64,000 bases of DNA from Seohaeicola sp024304985. Its GTDB lineage: Bacteria; Pseudomonadota; Alphaproteobacteria; Rhodobacterales; Rhodobacteraceae. Each line of letters begins with the position of its first letter. Positions within the stretch are counted from its first letter, which is position 1. The notes beneath the pieces are model-generated. The model made no database searches, was not told the origin of the DNA, and saw only the letters and a list, made by a program, of their open reading frames with translations. Positions 15,812-23,532 of the stretch are shown in pieces. The stretch spans positions 1 through 64,000 of the forward strand of contig NZ_JARAMP010000001.1 of the NCBI RefSeq assembly GCF_028802875.1, read 5' to 3'. Made by a program: the position numbers and the translations under genes.

Positions 15812-16594
15812 TCAATCAGCGGCGGTCGGGACGGCGAAGCCATCGGGCAGGAAGCCGCCCAGCGCGCGGGTCAGGCCGGTGGCGTGGTGGCGGAGTTCGC
15901 GGCGGATCAGGGACTTGAGGTCGGGGGTCATGCGCGCCACGGGGGCGGCCACGGCCATTGCGCCGATCACGCGGGTTTGCGCGTCGAAGAGCGGCATGGC
16001 GTGGGAATGGACATCCTTTTCGAAGCCACCCACGGATTCCGCGATGCCGGTGCGGCGCACCTCGTCCAGTGCGGCGCGGATGGCGGCGGGGTCGGTCAGC
16101 GTGTCTTCGGTGCGTTTTTCGAGCGGGCCTTGCAGGACGCGGTCGATCATGTCGGGCGGGCAGAAGGCCAGAACGGCGAGGCCGGAACTGGTGGCGTGGA
16201 AGGTCAGGACCTGCGCATCCTCCATCGTGACGCGGGTGCCGTGGCGAGGGCTGTAGGCATAGGTCAGCATGCTGAGCCGGTCGCCCTGCAACAGCGACAG
16301 ATGCGCGGTTTCCTGCGTGGCATCGGACAGGGATTGCAGCGATTGCGCCGCCATGTCGCGTAGGGGCACAGAAGCTTCGCGCAGGGCGGCAAGGCGCAGG
16401 ACGGCGGGGCCGAGGCGGTATTCGCGGCCCGATCCTGTCTGTTCGACGAATCCCCCTTGCTGCAATTCGGACAGCAGGCGATAGGTCGTGGCCTTGTTCA
16501 GACCGGACAGGCGCGCGAGATCGCTGAGCCCGATCTCGGACCGGGCGCGGCTGAAATGATCCAGCAATGACAAAGCCTTGGCGACGGTTCCCAT
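15812..16594 (-). CDS. IclR-family regulator
   Basis: A 260-aa protein with an N-terminal winged helix (EIGLSDLARLSGLNKATTYRL) and a C-terminal IclR effector domain (MAVAAPVARM, RELRHHATGL). ATG 16594 is chosen because GGAGAA precedes it and IclR proteins usually have a short N-terminal arm; an upstream ATG at 16642 lacks a ribosome site. It diverges from the TTT transporter operon over a spacer with two strong palindromes. It therefore most likely controls that operon in response to the imported substrate or a product. Confidence 0.88.
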   Translation of the reverse strand: MGTVAKALSLLDHFSRARSEIGLSDLARLSGLNKATTYRLLSELQQGGFVEQTGSGREYRLGPAVLRLAALREASVPLRDMAAQSLQSLSDATQETAHLSLLQGDRLSMLTYAYSPRHGTRVTMEDAQVLTFHATSSGLAVLAFCPPDMIDRVLQGPLEKRTEDTLTDPAAIRAALDEVRRTGIAESVGGFEKDVHSHAMPLFDAQTRVIGAMAVAAPVARMTPDLKSLIRRELRHHATGLTRALGGFLPDGFAVPTAAD

Positions 16595-16669
16595 CCGGGG
16601 GTCTTCTCCAGTCTGCGTCCTGTTCTGCAGGCATCGGCGCATGCGGATGCCTTGGGGTGCTTAAAATCG

Positions 16670-16696
16670 TTGACAGAAACGCGGACCGTCTGTCAA
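16670..16696. promoter_or_regulatory. Inverted repeat 1 in the IclR-tctC spacer
   Basis: TTGACAGA (16670-16677) and TCTGTCAA (16689-16696) are perfect 8-bp inverted copies with 11 bases between them. The left arm includes a consensus -35 element TTGACA. A regulator bound here would block RNA polymerase. Confidence 0.6.
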
Positions 16697-16705
16697 TCTA
16701 TTTTA

Positions 16706-16718
16706 GAACCAATGGTTC
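16706..16718. promoter_or_regulatory. Inverted repeat 2, IclR-type operator
   Basis: GAACCAATGGTTC is a perfect palindrome around one central base, followed at 16724-16730 by a further half-site ATGAACC. It lies 38 bases before the tctC start. IclR-family operators are commonly palindromes of about this size. Confidence 0.6.
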
Positions 16719-16755
16719 AAATAATGAACCGACAAAACGAAACAGGGAGACAGAC

Positions 16756-17697
16756 ATGAAGACCACATCCATTCTGGGCGGGGCGTTGACCCTGTGCATG
16801 GCTGCCGTGGGCGGCGCCGCACTGGCCGACTATCCCGAGAAGCCCGTCACCTTCATCGTGCCTTTCCCGCCCGGTGACCTTGAAGATGTGCTGACGCGGA
16901 TGATCGCGGATGACTTTCAGGCCGAATATGGCGTGGCGGCGGCCGTCGTGAACAAGCCTGGCGGCGGCGGTGGCCCCTTCCCCGGTGCCATTGATGTGGC
17001 GACGGCCCCGGCCGATGGCTATACGATCGGGTCATTCGTGATCGGGGTGCCCGTGGTGGGCCACCAGATCGGTATTCCCGAACTGACGCCCGAGAAGTTC
17101 GACCCGCTGGGGATTTTCCTGACCTATCCTTTCGTGATCGCGGTCGCCGGGGATGCGCCCTATGACGACATGGCGGGGCTGGCGGAATACGCCAAGTCCA
17201 ACGCGTTGGCGCTGGGACATTTCGGCAATGTGCTGACACCCACGCAGGTGACCATGGCGCTAGCCAAGACGATGGATTTCGAATGGGGATCGGACGCGGC
17301 CTTTGACGCGCTGGATTGCAATACGCTGGCCAGTGGCGATGCGGATGTGATCAACACCACCTTGCAACTGATCCTGCCCTGTCTGGACAGTGTGAAGGTT
17401 CTGGCCGCGATCACCGACGAGCGCATTCCGCTTGTGCCCGATGCGCCCACGGTGGGAGAGATCGAGCCGTCATTGGATATCGCGCTGTGGAACGGGTTGT
17501 TCGTGCATAAGGACACGCCGCAGGATGTGCGCGACAAGATCATCGCCGTGGCGGAAAAGACCGTGATGGGCGAGCGAGCGCAGCAGGTGGCCAAGGATAC
17601 CGGCGGGCTGGTCTATTGGCAGAATGCCGAGGAGAGCGCTGCGCGGATCAAGGCCGATATCGAGAAGGTCGCAGCCATCGGGGCGATGCTGGAGTGA
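16756..17697 (+). CDS. tctC: TTT-family (TctC-type) periplasmic substrate-binding protein
   Basis: A 313-aa secreted binding protein of the Bug/TctC family. It has a signal peptide (MKTTSILGGALTLCMAAVGG, with likely cleavage near ALA-DY). The mature start YPEKPVTFIVPFPPG and the loop NKPGGGGGPFPGAIDVA, which holds the carboxylate of the ligand in Bug proteins, are both typical. It is the first gene of tctCBA and opens a seven-gene operon. Bug proteins bind carboxylates or amino acids. Here the ligand may be an amino-alcohol or amino-acid derivative, judged from the downstream enzymes. Confidence 0.9.
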   Translation: MKTTSILGGALTLCMAAVGGAALADYPEKPVTFIVPFPPGDLEDVLTRMIADDFQAEYGVAAAVVNKPGGGGGPFPGAIDVATAPADGYTIGSFVIGVPVVGHQIGIPELTPEKFDPLGIFLTYPFVIAVAGDAPYDDMAGLAEYAKSNALALGHFGNVLTPTQVTMALAKTMDFEWGSDAAFDALDCNTLASGDADVINTTLQLILPCLDSVKVLAAITDERIPLVPDAPTVGEIEPSLDIALWNGLFVHKDTPQDVRDKIIAVAEKTVMGERAQQVAKDTGGLVYWQNAEESAARIKADIEKVAAIGAMLE

Positions 17698-17703
17698 TCC
17701 GGT

Positions 17704-17741
17704 CGGGGGCGGTGCGGAACATGGATGCCGCCCGTCCCCCG
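17704..17741 (+). repeat. Hairpin between tctC and tctB
   Basis: GGGCGG (17707-17712) pairs with CCGCCC (17728-17733), flanked by further G and C runs. Such stem-loops after binding-protein genes often stabilise the upstream mRNA so that more binding protein than membrane subunit is made. Confidence 0.45.
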
Positions 17742-17774
17742 TTTCCTGTCTCCCTCGGCCAGAACGGGTGATTG

Positions 17775-18323
17775 ATGTCTGACGATCCCTTCCTTGCCAG
17801 CAAGGGGCCACGGCGCGGGCAGATCCTGTTCGCGCTGGCCTTTGCGGGTTTTGCCATCTTCATCCTGTCCAATCTGGGCAACCAGACCACATGGGCGCCG
17901 CGCACCAAGCTGTTCGCGCAGCCCGGCTTCTGGCCGGGGGTCGCGGGTGCGGGGATGGTTCTGTTCGGGTTGTTGCATCTGCGTGGGGTGCGGCGGGGCA
18001 TGGGGTTGCGTCGTCCGTGGATCAGCCGCGAGGACCGGGCCGAGGCCCGCGTCTGGGTGCAGCCCTTGGAATATACCGCGTGGTTCATGGTCTATGTCTT
18101 TGCCGTGCCGCGGATCGGACATCTGCCGGCGACGATGATCTTTGCGCCCGCGCTGACATGGCGGCTGGGCTATCGCAGCCCGCGTCTGTTGTGGGCGTCA
18201 CTGGCCTTTGGCGTTGCCGTCGTGCTGATCTTCAAGGGCGTTCTGGGCGTGAAAATTCCAGGCGGTGCCGTCTACGAATACCTGCCCGACAGCATCCGCG
18301 CCTTTGCGCTGCGTTACCTGTGA
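17775..18323 (+). CDS. tctB: TTT-family small membrane subunit
   Basis: A 182-aa integral membrane protein with about four hydrophobic segments (FALAFAGFAIFILSNLG, GVAGAGMVLFGLLHL, WFMVYVFAV, LWASLAFGVAVVLIF). TctB is poorly conserved, and the call rests partly on its place between tctC and tctA. It starts at ATG 17775 directly after a TTG codon. With TctA it forms the secondary-active channel that takes substrate from TctC. Confidence 0.82.
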   Translation: MSDDPFLASKGPRRGQILFALAFAGFAIFILSNLGNQTTWAPRTKLFAQPGFWPGVAGAGMVLFGLLHLRGVRRGMGLRRPWISREDRAEARVWVQPLEYTAWFMVYVFAVPRIGHLPATMIFAPALTWRLGYRSPRLLWASLAFGVAVVLIFKGVLGVKIPGGAVYEYLPDSIRAFALRYL

Positions 18324-18330
18324 GGCGGGC

Positions 18331-19950
18331 ATGGATCTGATTTTTGCAGGGCTTGAGGTTCTTTACCGCTGGGACGTGATGCTGGCGCTGCTGGTGGGGT
18401 CCGTCGGCGGGGTGATGATCGGGGCGGTGCCCGGTGTCGGGCCTGCGGTCGCCATTGCGATCCTGTTGCCCGCGACATTCTCGATGGACCCGATCGTGGG
18501 GCTGACCCTTCTGCTGGGGATTTACGGCAGTTCGATGTATGGCGGCGCGATCCCCGCGATCCTGATCAATACGCCGGGCACGGCTGTGAATGCGCTGACC
18601 ACCTATGACGGCTATCCCATGACCCTGCGGGGTGAGGGGCGCAAGGCGATTTCCATTGCTTATACGGCGAGTTTCGTGGGGGCCATCATCTCGATCATAT
18701 GTCTGATCAGTCTGGCCCCGGTGCTGGCAAAGGTCGCGCCGATGTTTGGCGCGCGCGAGATTTTCCTGGCGGCCTTGCTGGGACTGGTGTTGGTCGTCGT
18801 GTCGCATCGTGGGCAGGCGGCGATTGCGGCGGCGCTGGCTTGTTTGGGGATTTTCATCGGCACCATCGGGCTGGAGCCTGTGAAATACACCAAGCGCTAT
18901 ACCTTCGATCAAAGCTGGCTCGCGTCAGGCGTTGATCTGATCGTGGTGGTGCTGGGGCTTTACGCGATTAGCCAGGCCTTCATGCTGATGCAGGGGGATG
19001 ATGTGAAAACGCGCCGCGTGCCCTTGGGTGGGGGCATGTTCCAAGGTCTGCGCGAGGTGGCGCGGCATCCGCGTGTGGCGGGGGTGTCGTCAGGTTTCGG
19101 CGTGCTGATGGGGATCATTCCGGGGGTGGGGGAATTCACCTCGCAATTTCTGGCTTATACCTATGCGCAGAAAACCTCGAAACGGCCCGAGGATTTCGGA
19201 CAGGGATCGGTTGAGGGGCTGATTGCCTCGGAGAGCGCCAACAACTCGGTGCCTGCCGCCGCGATGGTGCCGCTGCTGGCGCTGGGGATTCCCGGCGAGG
19301 AGCTGACGGCGATGATGCTGGCGGTGTTCTATGTGCATAACGTGGTCCCCGGTCCGGGGCTGTTCCAGAACCAGATGGATTTCGTCATGGCGATCTATCT
19401 GGCGTTGCTGTTCCTGAATATCCTTGTGATGGTGTTTTTGCTGTTTTCCACCAATGCGCTGATGATGGTGGCGCGGTTGCCGAACCGGTTTCTGGGGGTT
19501 GGCATCCTGACTCTGTCTTTCGTGGGCATCTATTCGCTGCGCAACTCGGCCACCGATTGCCTGATGGCGGCGGCGTTCGGGCTGTTCGGGTTCATCCTCA
19601 AGCGGCTGAGCCTGCCGATTGTGCCGATCATCATGGGGATCGTGCTGGGCGGCATCATGGAGGCCAAGCTGCGCATTGCCATGGCGCGGGTGAAAACGCC
19701 TTACGATTTCATCGACCGGCCCATCGCGATGGCGCTGTTCGTATTCATCATCCTGATCATCGCCTTCCAGATCCGGGGCGCGGTGATCCAATCCAGACGT
19801 CTTAAGGAGGCCCAATGGTCGACCAGACCCGCATCGACGCGCTTCGGCACGTTCCTGTCCCGCCGCAGGGACTTTGTATTGACGGAACGTGGCAAGAGGC
19901 TGAGGGAGGCACGCTCGACGTTACCTCGCCCATCGACGGATCGCGACTGA
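18331..19950 (+). CDS. tctA: TTT-family large permease with an unusual C-terminal tail
   Basis: The 539-aa main permease of the TctCBA transporter. Conserved family features include GAVPGVGPAVAIAILLPATF, GIYGSSMYGGAIPAILINTPG, the repeat-half motif GIIPGVGEFTSQF and VPLLALGIPGEELTA, together with about twelve membrane spans. TctA proteins normally stop near residue 500. Here the frame continues for about 45 residues across the ribosome site and first 136 bases of the aldehyde dehydrogenase gene, giving an Arg-rich tail without family character. A lost stop codon, or an error in the sequence near 19800, would explain this. Confidence 0.9.
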   Translation: MDLIFAGLEVLYRWDVMLALLVGSVGGVMIGAVPGVGPAVAIAILLPATFSMDPIVGLTLLLGIYGSSMYGGAIPAILINTPGTAVNALTTYDGYPMTLRGEGRKAISIAYTASFVGAIISIICLISLAPVLAKVAPMFGAREIFLAALLGLVLVVVSHRGQAAIAAALACLGIFIGTIGLEPVKYTKRYTFDQSWLASGVDLIVVVLGLYAISQAFMLMQGDDVKTRRVPLGGGMFQGLREVARHPRVAGVSSGFGVLMGIIPGVGEFTSQFLAYTYAQKTSKRPEDFGQGSVEGLIASESANNSVPAAAMVPLLALGIPGEELTAMMLAVFYVHNVVPGPGLFQNQMDFVMAIYLALLFLNILVMVFLLFSTNALMMVARLPNRFLGVGILTLSFVGIYSLRNSATDCLMAAAFGLFGFILKRLSLPIVPIIMGIVLGGIMEAKLRIAMARVKTPYDFIDRPIAMALFVFIILIIAFQIRGAVIQSRRLKEAQWSTRPASTRFGTFLSRRRDFVLTERGKRLREARSTLPRPSTDRD

Positions 19951-21299
19951 CCACCATCGGGGCGGCCAATGCCGCTGATGTGGGGCGCGCGGTGGCGGCG
20001 GCGCGGCGCGCGTTCGAGGATGGGCGCTGGTCGCGGCTGTCGCCCGCGGCGCGCAAGGCGGTGCTGCACCGGATCGCGGACAGGATCGAGGCAGAGGCCT
20101 TGGCGTTGACCGTGCTGGGTGTGCGCGACAACGGGACCGAGATCGGCATGGCGCTGAAGGCCGAGGCCGGATCGGCGGCGGGGACGTTTCGGTATTACGC
20201 CGAGGCGATTGACAAGGTTTACGGGCAGATCGCGCCCACGGCCCCGGATGTGCTGGGGCTGGTGCATCATGTGCCGGTGGGTGTGGTGGCGGCGATTGTG
20301 CCGTGGAACTTTCCGCTGATGATCGGGGCGTGGAAGCTGGCCCCGGCGCTGGCGGCGGGTAATTCGGTTGTGTTGAAGCCTGCGGAGACCGCGTCACTGT
20401 CGCTGCTGCGGCTGGCGCAGATCTGTCTGGAATGCGGGTTGCCGGATGGCGTTTTGAACGTCGTCACCGGGCATGGCCATGTCACGGGCGAGGCGCTGGC
20501 CCTGTCTATGGATGTGGATGTGATGGTCTTTACCGGATCAGGGGCCACGGGGCGGCGGTTGTTGGAATATTCCGCGCGGTCGAACCTGAAGCGCTGTTAT
20601 CTGGAGCTGGGGGGCAAATCGCCCAATATCGTGTTTGCCGATGCGCCGGATCTGGAACAGGCGGCGAAAGTGTCGGCCATGGGGATTTTCCGCAATGCGG
20701 GGCAGGTCTGCGTCGCAGGCTCGCGCCTGTTGGTGGAACGGTCGGTGCATGATGATTTTGTCAGCATGCTGGCGCGGCATGCGGGGGCGTTGACGGTGGG
20801 GGATCCGCTGAACCTGTCCAGCCAGATCGGGGCAGTGAATTCCGAGCGGCAATTGGCAGGGAACCTTGGCTTTGTGGCGGATGCAGTCGATGAGGGCGGC
20901 GAGGTTGTGCTGGGCGGCAGGCGTATTCTGGAGGCGACGGGCGGCACCTATATGGAGCCGACGATTGTGACGGGTGTGCACCCCCATCACCGATTGGCCC
21001 GGCAGGAGGTGTTCGGCCCGGTTCTGGCCGTGATCCCGTTTGACAGTGAGGCGGATGCTCTGCGGATTGCCAATGACAGCGATTACGGTCTGGCCTCGGC
21101 CGTGTGGACATCGAACCTGAGCCGCGCGCATCGGATGGTGGCCGGGCTGCGTGCGGGCGTGGTGCATGTGAACACCTATGGCGGGGCCGACAATACGGTG
21201 CCGCTGGGGGGCGTGAAACAATCCGGCAATGGGCATGACAAATCGCTGCATGCTCTGGATAAGTATCACGACCTCAAGACTGCGTGGATCCAGCTATGA
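19815..21299 (+). CDS. NAD(P)-dependent aldehyde dehydrogenase, PuuC-like
   Basis: A 494-aa ALDH with the catalytic pair Glu264 (LELGGKSPN) and Cys299 (FRNAGQVCVAGSR), and the cofactor segment GVVAAIVPWNFPLM. The C-terminal end HALDKYHDLKTAWIQL is very like that of gamma-glutamyl-gamma-aminobutyraldehyde dehydrogenase PuuC. It has a strong AAGGAGG site, and its start lies 136 bases inside the tctA frame. Its stop overlaps the next start (ATGA). It would oxidise the aldehyde made by the neighbouring PLP enzymes. The substrate may be a gamma-glutamyl or free amino-aldehyde. Confidence 0.9.
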   Translation: MVDQTRIDALRHVPVPPQGLCIDGTWQEAEGGTLDVTSPIDGSRLTTIGAANAADVGRAVAAARRAFEDGRWSRLSPAARKAVLHRIADRIEAEALALTVLGVRDNGTEIGMALKAEAGSAAGTFRYYAEAIDKVYGQIAPTAPDVLGLVHHVPVGVVAAIVPWNFPLMIGAWKLAPALAAGNSVVLKPAETASLSLLRLAQICLECGLPDGVLNVVTGHGHVTGEALALSMDVDVMVFTGSGATGRRLLEYSARSNLKRCYLELGGKSPNIVFADAPDLEQAAKVSAMGIFRNAGQVCVAGSRLLVERSVHDDFVSMLARHAGALTVGDPLNLSSQIGAVNSERQLAGNLGFVADAVDEGGEVVLGGRRILEATGGTYMEPTIVTGVHPHHRLARQEVFGPVLAVIPFDSEADALRIANDSDYGLASAVWTSNLSRAHRMVAGLRAGVVHVNTYGGADNTVPLGGVKQSGNGHDKSLHALDKYHDLKTAWIQL

Positions 21300-22585
21300 C
21301 CGAGAGCCTCATCGACCGCCGTGCCCGCCTGTTGGGGCCGAACATGTCCACCTTTTATGAGGAGCCTGTGCATCTGGTGCGTGGTCTGGGCACCAAGCTG
21401 TGGGATGCGGAGGGGCGGGAATACCTGGATTGCTACAACAATGTGCCGCATGTGGGCCATTGCCACCCGAAGGTGGTGGAGGCGATCTGCGCGCAAGCGG
21501 GGATGCTCAACACCCATACGCGCTATCTGCACGAGGGGATTCTGGATTATGTCGAGGCGCTGACTGGGATGGTGGGGGCGCCGTTTGACACGGCGCTGCT
21601 GACCTGCACGGGGTCGGAAGCGAATGACGTGGCGCTGCGGATGGCGCAGGCCTTGACAGGCAAGACAGGCGTGATCGCCACGGATCACACCTATCATGGC
21701 AATACGACCGCCGTGCATCAGCTGAGCCGGACGAACCCGCCGCCGGGGGGCTATGCCACGAATGTGGGTTTCGTGCCTGCGCCAGACAGCTATCGCCCCT
21801 TGGGCGGGGTGGCGGGGATGGCGCATGCCCATGCCTTTGCCGCCGCCGTGCAGGCGCAGATCGACGCCTTGGAGGCGACGGAGCATGGGTTTTCCACCCT
21901 GATCCTCTGTCCCTTCTTCGCCAATGAGGGGTTTCCCGACCTGCCCCATGGCTGGCTTGATCCCACGGTCGAGGTGGTGCGGCGTGCAGGCGGCGTGATC
22001 ATCGCGGATGAGGTGCAGCCGGGTTTCGGGCGGTTGGGCACGCATTTCTGGGGGTTTCAGAAGATCGGTTTCACGCCCGACATCATCACCATCGGGAAGC
22101 CGATGGCGAACGGACACCCGGTGGCGGCGGTGATTGCGCCGCATGAGACGATGTATGCGTTCCGCAGCGCGTTTCGCTATTTCAACACCTTCGCGGGCAA
22201 TCCGGTGTCCTGCGCGGCGGCGATGGCGACATTGAAGGTCGTGCAGGAGGAAGGGTTGATGGAGAATGCGCGGGTCGTGGGAGACTATGCCCGCGATGGC
22301 CTGCGCGATCTGGCGGGGCGGCATGACTGCATCGGAGATGTGCGCGGGTCGGGGCTGTTCTTCGGGGCGGAAATGGTGCTGGACCGGGTGACCAAGGCAC
22401 CCGCCACTGCCTTTACCAAGCGGGTCGCCAATGGGATGCGGCAGCGCGGGGTGCTGCTGAATTTCCTGGGCATCCATTACAACGTGCTGAAGATGCGCCC
22501 GCCGATGGTGTTCTCGAAGGGGGATGCCGACCGGATGCTGAAGGCGCTGGACGCGGTATTGCGCGACACGCCGCTGGAGCCGTGA
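21296..22585 (+). CDS. Class III PLP enzyme of the AGXT2L/phospho-lyase type
   Basis: A 429-aa class III aminotransferase-fold protein. Many stretches match the vertebrate ethanolamine-phosphate and 5-phosphohydroxylysine phospho-lyases (AGXT2L1/2). These are NNVPHVGHCHPKVVEA, LLTCTGSEANDVALR, IADEVQPGFGRLGTHFWGFQ, GKPMANGHPVA (PLP lysine) and FNTFAGNPVSCAAAM. Those enzymes remove phosphate and ammonia from an amino-alcohol phosphate to give an aldehyde. The very next gene is an APH-fold kinase, overlapping by one base, which makes the phosphorylate-then-eliminate reading attractive. A simple transaminase remains possible. Confidence 0.85.
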   Translation: MTESLIDRRARLLGPNMSTFYEEPVHLVRGLGTKLWDAEGREYLDCYNNVPHVGHCHPKVVEAICAQAGMLNTHTRYLHEGILDYVEALTGMVGAPFDTALLTCTGSEANDVALRMAQALTGKTGVIATDHTYHGNTTAVHQLSRTNPPPGGYATNVGFVPAPDSYRPLGGVAGMAHAHAFAAAVQAQIDALEATEHGFSTLILCPFFANEGFPDLPHGWLDPTVEVVRRAGGVIIADEVQPGFGRLGTHFWGFQKIGFTPDIITIGKPMANGHPVAAVIAPHETMYAFRSAFRYFNTFAGNPVSCAAAMATLKVVQEEGLMENARVVGDYARDGLRDLAGRHDCIGDVRGSGLFFGAEMVLDRVTKAPATAFTKRVANGMRQRGVLLNFLGIHYNVLKMRPPMVFSKGDADRMLKALDAVLRDTPLEP

Positions 22586-23520
22586 TGGAGGCGCTGGCGC
22601 ATCAGGCGGCGCGGTTGTGGGGTTTTGCGCCGGGGCAGATCACCTTGGCCGCGCGGCGCGAGAATGTCGTCTGGCGGGCCGAGGATGCGCGCGGGGCCTT
22701 TGCCCTGCGTCTGCACCGTGTTGGATATCGGAGTGATACCGAGCTGATATCGGAATTGCAGTGGATGGAATCGCTTGTGCAAGGCGGGTTGAATGTGCCG
22801 CGGCCCCTACCCTCCCATTCAGGTCGCTTGGTGGAAGAGGTAGGCGGCACGCTGGTCGATCTGCTGACATGGTTGCCGGGCACGCCTATCGGGCGGCAGG
22901 GTGAGTTGGATGTGGCGGATCGGACGGGCCTGTGCCGCGATCTGGGCGCGCTGCTGGCGCGGCTGCATGGTATCAGCGATGATTGGGCACCGCGGCCCGG
23001 TTTCACCCGGCCTGCCTGGGATCGTGCGGGGCTTTTGGGGGATGCGCCGCTTTGGGGGCCGTTCTGGGACAATCCGGGCCTGACGGCGGCGCAGCGCGCC
23101 ACGCTTCTGGCGGCGCGGGTCAAGGCGGATGCGCATCTGGCGGGGATCGAGGGCGCGCTGGATTACGGCCTGATCCATGCCGATGCGCTGTCCGAGAATA
23201 TCCTGATCCACGAGGGCGCCCTGTCGCTGATCGATTTCGACGATGGCGGGTGGGGGTTTCGGGATTTCGACCTTGCGACCTTCCTGATGCGGTTCCTGAC
23301 GGCACCCGACTACCCCCAGATGCGCGCGGCCCTGCTGGAGGGTTACGCCCGCCGCCGCGCGGTCGATCCGGCCACGCTTGATCTGTTCATCCTGCTGCGC
23401 GCCCTGACCTATCCCGGCTGGATCATCCCGCGGCTGTCCGAGCCGGGGGGCGAAGAGCGATCCGCCCGCGCCATCCGCACCGCCCTGCCGCTGGCAGAGG
23501 CCTATCTTGCCAATCGTTGA
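22585..23520 (+). CDS. APH-fold phosphotransferase (hydroxylysine/homoserine kinase-like)
   Basis: A 311-aa kinase of the aminoglycoside phosphotransferase fold. The catalytic loop reads LIHADALSENILI (His-x-Asp...Asn) and the metal-binding Asp sits in LSLIDFDDGGWG. A weak N-terminal nucleotide region (AFALRLHR) carries the lysine equivalent. It overlaps the PLP-enzyme gene as TGATG. The related hydroxylysine kinase works with a PLP phospho-lyase in animals. I infer that this kinase phosphorylates an amino alcohol or hydroxy-amino acid for the enzyme encoded just upstream. An antibiotic-resistance role is unlikely in this operon. Confidence 0.82.
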   Translation: MEALAHQAARLWGFAPGQITLAARRENVVWRAEDARGAFALRLHRVGYRSDTELISELQWMESLVQGGLNVPRPLPSHSGRLVEEVGGTLVDLLTWLPGTPIGRQGELDVADRTGLCRDLGALLARLHGISDDWAPRPGFTRPAWDRAGLLGDAPLWGPFWDNPGLTAAQRATLLAARVKADAHLAGIEGALDYGLIHADALSENILIHEGALSLIDFDDGGWGFRDFDLATFLMRFLTAPDYPQMRAALLEGYARRRAVDPATLDLFILLRALTYPGWIIPRLSEPGGEERSARAIRTALPLAEAYLANR

Positions 23521-23532
23521 CCGGAGCCACAC

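Noticed and set aside
22585..23520. Aminoglycoside resistance phosphotransferase
   Set aside because: It has the APH fold but sits in a metabolic operon, coupled by overlap to a phospho-lyase-like gene. The kinase group acting on hydroxylysine or homoserine is a better fit.
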